A stretch of 64,000 bases of DNA from Tethya wilhelma (lineage: Eukaryota > Porifera > Demospongiae > Tethyida > Tethyidae). This document shows positions 42,364-51,960 of the stretch, piece by piece. A program made the position numbers and the translations under genes. The notes under the pieces were generated by a model. The model was not told the origin of the DNA and did not search any database. It worked only from the letters and a program-made list of their open reading frames with translations. Numbering within the stretch: position 1 is the first letter of the stretch; each line of letters opens with the position of its first letter. The stretch lies in contig CAXIPT010000004.1 in the NCBI GenBank assembly GCA_964030475.1, positions 519,068-583,067 on the forward strand, given 5' to 3'.

Positions 42364-42913
42364 AGAACAAACTTAAACAATGAATAATTATATGCAGAGC
42401 ATAGGTGGTAAACATCACTTTGGTGTACCGTGAATCTGACTTTAAGACTCTTTCTTCCTGTGCAGGTGGCACCGATCAGACTGACATGAAAGGTCTTCAG
42501 TTTCCTGTGCCATAAAAATTAATGCATGGGTAAAATTAATGATGATTCATGTGACTGACTGCTATGGAGCCAGCACTCTAGTCCTGTGCTGCTAGAGTGA
42601 TACTATAATCTGGCAATACAAAATCAATGGATATATGGACTTGTACCTGCATTCTCTCTAGACATGCTGGCATGATGATCATACATTAAAAAAAAGACAC
42701 AAAAGGAGTTTACAAATTCATCTATACTGTCATACCAGTAACCATGCATGCAGGCTGGACACAATCTAGTGTATACCCCTTGGTGCAATAATTAAAAACC
42801 AGGTCTGGTGTATTACTCACTGACCTTTGTCTGTTAAATTCTTCCTGGCGTTTCTTCTCTTTGGGTGTCATCTTACTTCGAGAGTAAGCTGCGTATGCTT
42901 GGCCCACAGACAT
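40919..42913 (-). CDS. G2: divergent Ras-like GTPase with CaaX end, 239 aa
   Basis: Seven exons, complement: 42825-42913, 42429-42504, 42272-42325, 42125-42172, 41857-41988, 41425-41574, 40919-41089. Exons 1-4 are almost those of G1 (GATCTGRKS, WILIA). Exons 5-7 follow the G3/G4 type (PYCGGTYVCDDEDMDKMG in place of DTAG, then ETFTFMKEKVFPCVMRF, GTKCDL, ETSAKED). It ends HKRKKCLLQ, a basic stretch plus CaaX. The gene looks like a mosaic of G1- and G3-like halves, as expected from unequal crossing over in a tandem array. An N at 42083 lies in intron 4. Only 190 bases separate its stop from the G1 start. Confidence 0.8.
42084..42102. repeat. N and (TG)n at a contig join in G2 intron 4
   Basis: The N at 42083 precedes a short TG run. 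This is close to the point where the G1-like and G3-like parts of G2 meet, so the mosaic could partly be an assembly effect. Confidence 0.6.
42327..42358. repeat. (GA)n microsatellite
   Basis: Polypyrimidine tract (minus strand) of the G2 exon 3 acceptor. Confidence 0.8.
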
Positions 42914-42996
42914 AGTTTAATCAGTTCTTCTTTTGATATCATGAGTTATTTTATACTGAAAGAGATAGCACCGCACGGAGTTAGAGCTCCAGTTGT

Positions 42997-43011
42997 GGTA
43001 ATGGTCGTCAA
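42997..43011 (-). promoter_or_regulatory. Shared GTPase promoter motif, G2
   Basis: Same TGACGACCATTACC core as G1, about 84 bases upstream of the G2 ATG. Confidence 0.55.
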
Positions 43012-43142
43012 TGACAATGTAACAAAATGTCAATCGTAGTTTCCTGTTACACGGGAAATGTAACCACATCAAATAAACGAAGCCCTTATGCGTATAACCA
43101 TCACTGTGCATGTTGGCTTGAAAGAATGCAGCTATGAGGATT

Positions 43143-44257
43143 TCACTGCAGTAAGCATTTTGTTCTTTTGTGTGAAGAGTACCCTTCTCGGTCCAGTCCA
43201 TTCTCTCTTCTCTCTTTCATCATGGCCACCAAAGTCATGAAGGCTAGTTCAACATTAATGTCTTCTTTGGCACTCGTTTCAAACACAGCCATCTTGTGCC
43301 GGTCAGCAAACTCCTGCAATTATAAGTGAAGGTAGAAAGAATGAAGCTTGATTTTCCAATAGATCTATTTATTGTGTAGTCAAGCTAAATAAAATAAATA
43401 AAATGCAGCATACATACTGACTAAGCCAATAGTCAAACTAGGATCATTGTGTCAAAATGTGCATTAAGCCATGGCCTGAAACAATTGCCATTCTGAGCTA
43501 AATTTACAATGCAAAGCACATGCAACGTTCAATTTGACGTATATTTATATGAAAATGCTCTTATATGTACAGAGGAATCTTCCCAACAAATGCCTTCTCA
43601 GGTTAGTGTATGTATGTACGTTAACTTGAACCACTTGTGAGCATTCACTGGTCTATATGATGGACCAACTTACTCTGGCCGTGGCATAGGTGACTTGCCG
43701 TTCCTCCACGAGGTCACATTTGGTTCCCACGACAACCACTGGTGTCGGAGATTTAGGCCAATTTTTCTCATTGAATTTCATCACACAAGGAAATACCTTC
43801 TCCTTCATGAAAGAAAATGTCTCCTGTAGCAAAATAAATTTGCAAGTTGCAAACTCGGCTGCATGGGACTTCTCCTCATACATGCATGATAATTATACTA
43901 AGGAGGTATGAAGGCCTATAAATATATGTAACTAAGGGCGAGGCTATATACTAAAATACACCTTGAGTATATATGCACACACGTACATGTATAAAAACTG
44001 ATAGGTGACGATTTTCAATTTGGCAACTTGAAAAATAATTGCCAATTGGCTAAACTTAATTCTAAAACCCAATTAATCCCCCATACATGCAGCATCTACA
44101 CACGAACCTTTCTTGTTGTGTCATAGGTGAGTATTATCCCATGAGGTATCTCACCAGAGCCAAAGAGTTTGAGCATCGTGTAGACGCCCATCTTGTCCAT
44201 GTCTTCATCATCACAGACATAGGTGCCACCACAGTAGGGCTAGGAGAGACAGTGTAT

Positions 44258-44302
<45 letters not shown>

Positions 44303-45195
44303 CATGTGTGTGTGTGTGCGTGTAATCTCATTATTTTACTTCTGGCGGATTTCTCAAACCAGATGGAAAATTAATGTATGCATATAGAGAATGTTACACA
44401 CACACACTTACAGAAGTGATCAACCAGTCTTCATTATCCACTCTTACTTGAGTCTCAAACTGTACAGAGAGGAATAATTCATTGTAGGTTTGGATTATCA
44501 CAATGTCTTGCAAACACAAAATAATTATTATAGTATGCCTTGCAGGATCTTTGTAAGAATTGGCAAAAATGCTGTTGTTAAATTAGTTCAGTTACATTAT
44601 GACTCAGACTCTAATTAGGGTGCCCCTCCAAATTAACTTGTGCCATTCATGCACCTGATGCACCTGATATGCCAGTGTCACATGGACCACTTAGGAAGCA
44701 AATTTGCCTCAGTCTCAGGGCTAGTATATTAGTGGTGCTTTAATTTGAGCTATAGTCTGCATGGTATACCTTAACATCACTGAGTGTTCCTCCAAAAGGG
44801 TTGTAACCAAAGCGTCTGTACTGTGTGAAAAGGAAGAGAAAGAAATGAATCTTTTAGAGAATGCCAAGACGTGCATGCAACTGTAGTTGAAGACTAGATT
44901 ACCATTAATCTAACTTTCAAGCTTCTCCGTCCAGTGAAGAAAGCACCAGTCACAGCAATATGGAAGGTTACCAGTTTCCTGTACAAAGTAAAGATGTAAT
45001 TATGATATCATCACTGAACATCAATGTATGCATGCTAGGTGGCCATTTTCACTGTATAACTTAAGTGTATGAAATTCACTGGTCTCAGCTGCCTGAATGC
45101 CACTACCTGAGTCTGTTTTCTTCTTCCTGTCGTTTCTTCTGTTCCTCTGTCATCAGACTCCGGGAGTAGGCTGAATATGCTTGTCCCACCGACAT
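43143..45195 (-). CDS. G3: divergent Ras-like GTPase with CaaX end, 238 aa
   Basis: Seven exons, complement: 45107-45195, 44903-44978, 44770-44820, 44412-44459, 44108-44239, 43674-43823, 43143-43313. Starts MSVGQAYSAYSRSLMTEEQK. The P-loop position is GAFFTGRRS, with no Lys at the expected place. Switch I region FGYNPFGGTLSDV; DWLITSPYCGG replaces DTAG. Good VVVVGTKCDL, and FETSAKED; the end is HKRTKCLLQ (CaaX). One difference from G2/G4 in exon 6: TYATAR for TYAEAR. It lies about 400 bases downstream of kinase K1 on the same strand. Confidence 0.82.
44250..44322. repeat. (TG)n microsatellite
   Basis: Intron 4 of G3, next to the exon 5 acceptor; the equivalent intron of G4 holds the 50.4-kb gap. 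Confidence 0.8.
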
Positions 45196-45253
45196 GTTTT
45201 AAGTCTGGCTAGCTGCATGCATGGGTCACTGTTTACTAGAGAGTACTAGATAA

Positions 45254-45268
45254 GGTAATGGTCGCCAT
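45254..45268 (-). promoter_or_regulatory. Shared GTPase promoter motif with short upstream frame, G3
   Basis: The minus strand reads ATGGCGACCATTACC about 59 bases upstream of the G3 start. Read as codons it opens a 10-codon frame, MATITLS..., closed by TAG. Confidence 0.55.
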
Positions 45269-45592
45269 AATGAAAAACAACAAAACAACTTCCTGATCTT
45301 GGACTTGGTGACATACAGTACAAAAAGTCGTGCAGTCTCAGCATCTTGGTCTCAGTGTGCGCACAAGAATTGGATGTATGTGAATGGGTGATATCGCTAA
45401 TAATTGTTCCTACAGCTGGTAAACCAGCAAAAACATGTTTATGCATACAGTATAAATGTCCATTTATGGAGTTACAACTTACAAGACTAGTTCAATTACT
45501 AACAAATAAACAAATTAACATTGTCACATTTACAACACCATTGTTTCTAACAACAATATCATCTTACAAACATGGGCCTATAAAAATTTTTG

Positions 45593-47884
45593 CTACAATG
45601 GAATCATACCAAGTTTACTCAGTTGGATCAACACTTTGTTGATGTCTTGAAGTTTGCGAGGAAACCTGCCACTAAGTTCTTTCATCTTTGCATTCAGTTC
45701 CATGGTACTTGGTCTTGCCTTGCTGTCATCTTGAAGGCACTGGTGAATGAGAGGATAGAGGAGATGTTGGGATTGAATCTTATCCATCCACTGCCTGCGT
45801 TTGTAAAGCTCACACTCTCCTTTGATAGCGATAGCTTCAGGAACCCTTTGCCATGAGAATTCTGGAAACTGTTGCAAAGCAACAAACAAAGCTAGTACTC
45901 CAAACGAAAAGATGTCCAATTTTAGATTGTACTCTGGTTTGTCTTGAAGAGCCTCTGGAGGCATGTAGCCAATCGTGCCAGGAGATTTAGAGAGTTCTTG
46001 CGAGTGGTGAGCTTCGACTATTCTTGAAACGCCGAGGTCAGCTATCTTTGCTCGTAGGTTTGAAGTGAGAAGGATGTTGCCTGCTGTCAGATCGCGATGA
46101 AGGATTGATTGGTTGTGGAGATGAAGAAGACCATAGGTCACATCGACAAGAATGGAAAACATGATTGAAAGAGGAATGAAAAACTGACTCTTCTGACATT
46201 TTTCAAGACACTTTCGTAAATCCATTGGCAGACGCTCCATGACAAGAGTTAGATCGTACTTGTCTCGGCCGTATCGTACCCCCATGAACTGTACGATGTT
46301 AGGATGTCGAATCTTACTCAGAAGAATGCATTCTTGACGAAATTTTTTCTCAATTGCTGCCTTTTCTTCTCCTCCAACAGCTTCGTAACTACTAGCCTCA
46401 CCTAGGAGGATATCTTGAACTCGTTTAGCGATGCACTGGATACCATCTACATCAACAGCAAAGACAGTTCCATATGAACCAGAACATATTTCTTTTCTGC
46501 CAGATAAGTGTGGATCTTGAATTGAGAGGATGTATGGAGCTAGTTCATCACCATCAGCTTGGGCCTGCATGTCATAATTATGCCAAATTTAAAGCAATAG
46601 GTTCGTAGACACTCCTCGAAAATTTCTAGCTATCAATATTATTTCAAACTTATCATCAACATGTAGTCAAATTAACCTTAAGTTTTTTCAGCTCCTTGTT
46701 GGCTTTCTTAAGCTCTTTCCTTGCACTAATCGCTTCCTCTTTTTCATCAGTAACGAGTCTCTTCAGTTGGGCTAGTTCCAATTCCATATCAGCCAGCTTG
46801 CTGTGAGCTGCTTCTCTATCTCTTCTCTCCTCAGCGAAATCCCTTTGAAAGACCATTGCCTGATCCCAAGGAAAAATATGCATAATACCAACATCAGCAC
46901 TAATATATACATGGTTAATGGTTAGTTATTAACCTCATACAGAGTTTATTTTACCTGGGCTTGAGCAGTTTCTAGTTGTTCTTTCAGTGAAGCATTTTCA
47001 TTCTCTAGTCTATAGTTGTCTCTCTCAAGATCATTTGCAGCTTCAATTGGCTTGGAAAACTTGCTTATTTGTATTTGAAGATGCTCAATTTCCATTTTGG
47101 CTTCATCACACTCAGCTGTTGCTTTATATGCTTCTTCTTTGACCATTTTAAGCTCCTTTTCAAGTCTTTTTTTTTCTTCTGTAACTAATTCCAATTTTGA
47201 ACAGACACTACTCAGCTGCCTCTGTAAATCAGGCTCCTGTAAAGAAAAATAGGGAAAAGGAGGTCTGGTAAGCGAGACTATGTCACACAGTACATGTATA
47301 GTTTCATGTATTTGGCCTACCTGTGAATCAAGATCAGAAATATTTCCTGTTGACAATGCACAGTGACTCTGATTTTGGTATTCTTCCTGTCTCTTTAGAA
47401 GCTCGCAAACTTGTTCCTCCAAGTGTTTGATTAGATCGTCCTTTGCCTCTGCTGGAGTAACATCACGTTCAGTACGTCTATTTCTTCTTTTAAACCGCGA
47501 TTTAATCCTTTTCCGAGCCTTAGTTCTAGATCTAGATTTATCACTATGTACCAGTATCATATGTTTTATTATTTGTTTAGCTTTATCTAACTCCTGCTCT
47601 AGCTGATGATTCTGGAATGCTATTTGACTCTTCTTCACTACTTGACTGTCAATAGCTTCCATCAAGAGTTGCTTTTCACTAAGTTCTGGATTCACTTCCT
47701 CTGGGTCTTGATAACCGCTGGCTGGCACAGATATTGTCAACCAGTCATCCACTGAATCATGATCCGTCGAAAATCCTAGTGATAATGTCTCCACAATTGA
47801 CTGTACTGTACTACTAGTCTCAAGCACACCTGACCGTTGAACCGAGTCTTCACTGCTGGCTGTAGGTTTCTCTGCCATTTTCAT
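45593..47884 (-). CDS. K1: coiled-coil TKL-like protein kinase, 666 aa
   Basis: Four exons, complement: 47321-47884, 46955-47236, 46677-46859, 45593-46564. Start MKMAEKPTASSED; MAEK two codons on, or an upstream MCRRKT, are alternatives. Residues 1-90 are Ser-rich. About 95-343 is coiled coil with a basic patch (KARKRIKSRFKRRNRR) and LENENASLKEQL. The kinase domain, about 350-640, is in one exon: glycine loop CSGSYGTV (first Gly replaced by Cys), Lys in CIAKR, HRDLTAGN, DLG in place of DFG, GYMPPEAL in place of APE, DIFSFGVL. Catalytic Lys, Asp and Asn are all present, so activity is likely. It lies upstream of G3 on the same strand, as K3 does of G4. Confidence 0.85.
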
Positions 47885-48204
47885 ACAGTATCTAGTCTCA
47901 TTCAAGGTATAGGTTTTACGCCTACACAATCCCCATGCATGGCTATATACAAGGTAATACGTATTAAACTGTAATACTAAGTCATACGCATGCGCAGATT
48001 AACGGAGTTACATCATCGATCATAATTATTATTATAATGATCACAATAATAATAATAATAATACATTACTTTATTATGCTCCACTTTGTTTATATCTTTA
48101 TAATTACTCTCTCTAAAAATCAAAAATAATGATTAAAAAAAAAAGATTTGAGAACCAAAAAAATCGCAAAATAGTACATAACAAAATTACTTTAGAAATT
48201 ATTA
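47885..48204. other. Intergenic between K1 and fragment K2
   Basis: K1 upstream region, AT-rich with an (ATA/TAA)n stretch near 48045-48065. The GTPase-type GGTAATGGTCG motif is not present. Confidence 0.5.
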
Positions 48205-48692
48205 TTAGCTGATCAAATTATAAAAGTGTTCAAACACCTCCAAAGTCTCTTGGATGGTGCACTCATGGTCTCTCCTCATCCTCTCAACACTCTCCACCAC
48301 TCTGGCTGTCACTGGTCGTCGCTGCTTCTCAAGAAGACACTGGTACACCAGATCGTGAAATGGATGTTGTGGGGTCTTTAGGAGATCGATCCATTTTTGT
48401 CGTTTAAAGATCTCTCCCTCCCCCTTGTGGTGAATCTGATCAGGAACATGTTTGCCAGAAATTTTGGGAAAATCCTGAGTGGACATGTAGAGCAATAAAA
48501 CTCCAAATGAAAAGATGTCAATTTTTTGGTCGTAATTTGGTTTCTTTGCAAGTGCTTCTGGAGGCATGTAGCCTAAGGCACCAGGTGCTGTAGTCAGTTT
48601 CTGAGACCATTTATGATGATCTTGAAGTTTTGAAACACCTAGGTCGGCAATCTTGGCTTGCAAGTCGGCAGTGAGGAGAATGTTTACAGAGT
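48205..48692 (-). pseudogene. K2: C-terminal kinase fragment fused to GTPase-type promoter DNA
   Basis: From NILLTADLQAKIADLGV to the stop it closely matches K4 (GYMPPEAL, DIFSFGVLLLY, KRQKWIDLLKTP, TARVVESVERMRR). Homology stops just before the HRD motif at about 48692. From there upstream the sequence matches the region upstream of G1 (TTGTTTGTTGACAGA..., including a GGTAATAGTCG variant). No N-lobe, glycine loop or catalytic loop remains, so it cannot be an active kinase. A frame stays open to 48756, but no start of its own is convincing. Confidence 0.75.
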
Positions 48693-48741
48693 TATAAGTT
48701 GTTTGTTGACAGAGATAGCACCGCACAAGAGCACCAGTTGT

Positions 48742-48756
48742 GGTAATAGTCGTCAA
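48742..48756 (-). promoter_or_regulatory. Relic GTPase promoter motif
   Basis: GGTAATAGTCGTCAA variant in promoter-like DNA with no GTPase start downstream; the kinase fragment K2 sits where that gene should begin. Confidence 0.45.
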
Positions 48757-48891
48757 TAGAACAAAACAGTAAATAAAACCAGTTCCCTAGCTGTACCATA
48801 CACGGGAAAAGTAACCACATCAAATAACGAAGACCTTATGCGTAACATTTTACATGTTGTCTTGAAAGATGCAGCTAATAGTATGAGGATT

Positions 48892-50420
48892 TCACTGCAG
48901 TAAGCATTTTTTTCTTTTGTGAGAAGAGTATCCTTCTTGGTCTAGTCCATTCTCTCTCCTCTCCTTCATCATGGCCACCAAAGTCATGAAGGCTAGTTCA
49001 ACATTGATGTCTTCTTTGGCACTCGTTTCAAACACAGCCATCTTGTACTGGTCAGCAAACTCCTGCATTATAAGTGAAGGTAAAAAGAACGAAGCTTGAT
49101 TTCCTAATAGATCTATTTATCGTGCAGTAAAAACTAAATAAAATGCAGCATGCATACTGACTAAGCCAATAGTCAAACTAGGATCTCTGTGTCAAAATGT
49201 GCATCAAGCCATGGTCTGAAACGATTGCCATTCTGAGTTACATACAATGCAATGCACATGCAACATTCAATTTCAATTTTGACATATAATTATATGAAAA
49301 ATGCTCTTATCTGTACAAACTTTAAGGAATCCTGTCAATAAATGCCTTCTCAGGTTAGTGTATGGCATGTATGTATGTTGTCTAACTTGAATCACTTGTG
49401 AGCATTCACTGGTCTATATGATGGACCAACTTACTCTGGCCTCGGCATAGGTGACTTGCCGTTCCTCCACGAGGTCACATTTGGTTCCCACGACAACCAC
49501 TGGTGTCGGAGATTTAGGCCAATTTTTCTCATTACACAAGGGAATACCTTCTCCTTCATAAAAGTAAATGTCTCCTGTAGCAAAATAAATTTTGCAAGTT
49601 AATTGCAAAGTTTAAAAAAGCATGGGACTTCTCCTCATATTCATATTAATCATAATTAATGCATAATACCTAAAGACGATGCTATACTAAAAAAACACAC
49701 ATTGGGTATATGCACACACGAACGTGTATAAAACTGTTTGGTAACAATAAATTATTTTCAATTTGTCATTAATTTACTTACTACTAGTTGTACACTGAGT
49801 GCAGTTAATTGCCTCGCGCGGTTTAGAAAGGAAACCTAGTTAGACCGAAAGAAATGGACTACCATGAATACCTGATCAGCTAACTCCATGTATTTTAAAC
49901 TCTCACTCTTGTACAGTTAGTAAGGTACCACAATGATGTCTCTGCAGTCTATGCCGGCTCATAACACACATGATTCTACGTAGCACGAGATCTCGAGCTG
50001 TGCGCGCGCACGTGTTTCGTATATTATGGTAAGGATCATCACGATCACGAGCATGCAGCTATGTTTCAAACCGGAACAATTTTTGCCAAATTGGCCCCGT
50101 TTTCATCCGGTGTTCATGACGTAAAATTGGATTTTACTTCCACAATTTTTGGCCCTGCAAGATTACACTGCCTCGCGCTAAGGCGCTCGGCAATAAAATT
50201 ATTATTATTACACTATCTACATTATACGGACAAACCTTTTTTGTTGTGTCATAGGTGAGCATTATCCCATGAGGTATCTCTCCAGAGCCAAAGAGTTTGA
50301 GCATCGTGTAGACGCCCATCTTGTCCATGTCTTCATCATCACAGACATAGGTGCCACCACAGTAGGGCTAGGAGAGACAGTGTGTGTGTNNNNNNNNNNN
50401 NNNNNNNNNNNNNNNNNNNN

Positions 50421-50453
<33 letters not shown>

Positions 50454-50486
50454 GTGTATGTGGGTGTGTGTATGTGTGCCTGTGTG

Positions 50487-50558
<72 letters not shown>

Positions 50559-51738
50559 CATGTGTGCGTGTGTGCTGATTCGATGCAGTTGAATGAGATC
50601 TCCCTAGCCTCATACACAATTCCTTTCTGTGAGTGAAAGGTCAAAGGAGAGATCCTGGGTACAAAGCTAACAAGTAAAATTTGGATAATAATTTTTAACT
50701 AAACAGTTAAACATGTTATTATTTGAACTCCCAGACAGATATTTGTGTACATAATAATGGTGAATTTTACACACAGTTACCGTAGTGACTATCCAGTCTT
50801 CATCGTCCACCCTCACTAGTGTGTCAAACTGCATGTTATGAAGAGAGAAACAGACATAACATAATAGGTTTATAGTTATAACCTCGTGCCCATCAAGCTC
50901 TCCCTTTTACCGTTAGTGTAAGGTCAAAGGAGAGAGTCTTTATACGATCGAGGCTAGGTTTAGTAGCACAATGTTTCGTAACCAATAATATTGTATAGTG
51001 GTGTATGATATTTGTAAGAACTGGAATTTAATATGGTATACGTATAATAATGTAAATGAGTTAATTGCATTTTGACTCAGACTAACATCTGTGTCTACCG
51101 TACAGACTCTAATTAAAGTGCCCCTCCAAACATGCCCCACCTGATGCCTCAAATATCTTACTTCAAATATGCAAACTATACAACAATTCTGCATGGGGGA
51201 AGAAAATTAATATACCACCTGGACTTGAAAGATAATTTTTGACCTCCCAAAATATGCTTCTCAATGGTTATAGTAACTACTTTTAGTGATGCATGCTTAA
51301 TTAGAGTAGTCTATATGGTACATTAATATCACTGAGTGTTCCTCCGAAAGGGTCATAACCAAAGCGTCTGTACTGCGTGCGAAAATGGAGAGAAAGAAAG
51401 ACTGTAAAACACAAGACTCAAATGTAAGACTAGACTATAACACTTACCATTAACCTAACTTTCAAGCTTCTCCGTCCACTAAAGAAAGCACCAGTCACAG
51501 CAATATGGAAGGTTACCAGTTTCCTGTACAAAATGAAGACCGTAATTATCAACACTGAATATAAATGCATGCATGCTAGGTGGCCATTTTCATTGTATAA
51601 CTTTTAAGTGTATGAAATTCACTGGTCTCAGCTGCCTGAATGCCACTACCTGAGTCTGTTTTCTTCTTCCTGTCGTTTCTTCTGTTCCTCTGTCAGCAGG
51701 CTGCGGGAGTAGGCTGAATATGCTTGCCCCACAGACAT
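48892..51738 (-). pseudogene. G4: Ras-like GTPase gene with a frame-breaking deletion
   Basis: Seven exons recognisable, complement: 51650-51738, 51448-51523, 51322-51372, 50781-50828, 50236-50367, 49435-49574, 48892-49062. Motifs as in G3: GAFFSGRRS, DWIVTTPYCGG, GTKCDL, ETSAKED, end HKRKKCLLQ. Exon 6 is 140 bases instead of 150: ten bases are missing near 49530, compared with G2, which shifts the frame before TKCD. All other exons and splice sites are intact, so this is a young pseudogene or an assembly error. A 31-N gap lies in intron 4. It is preceded by kinase K3 on the same strand. Confidence 0.72.
50382..50577. repeat. (TG)n microsatellite with assembly gap
   Basis: Ns at 50390-50420 inside a long TG run in intron 4 of G4. 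The flanks on either side are ordinary G4 intron. Confidence 0.9.
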
Positions 51739-51795
51739 GGCCTGCCACTAGCTAGCTGCACGGGTCACTGTTTACTACAGAATCTCTCCAGATAA

Positions 51796-51810
51796 GGTAA
51801 TGGTCGCCAT
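51796..51810 (-). promoter_or_regulatory. Shared GTPase promoter motif with short upstream frame, G4
   Basis: ATGGCGACCATTACC about 58 bases upstream of the G4 start. As in G3 it opens a short frame, MATITLSGEIL, closed by TAG. Confidence 0.55.
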
Positions 51811-51960
51811 AACAAAACAACAAAACAACTTCCTCTTGGTACATGGCAGTGTGAACAGGAAATTATATGTAACAATGAAAATTAATTACTATAATATTAT
51901 CAACAACACCATCATTACAAACAATATAGCATCTTACAAACAGGGGTCATACTCTACATG

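Noticed and set aside
47237..47320. In-frame 84-base stretch inside K1 read as coding
   Set aside because: It starts with GTAGGC, ends in TTTCTTTACAG and has no coiled-coil character, so it is taken as an intron that happens to be open.
50262..50644. Several frames of repeated His-Thr or Cys-Val across the gap
   Set aside because: They are translations of the (TG)n/(CA)n run and Ns.
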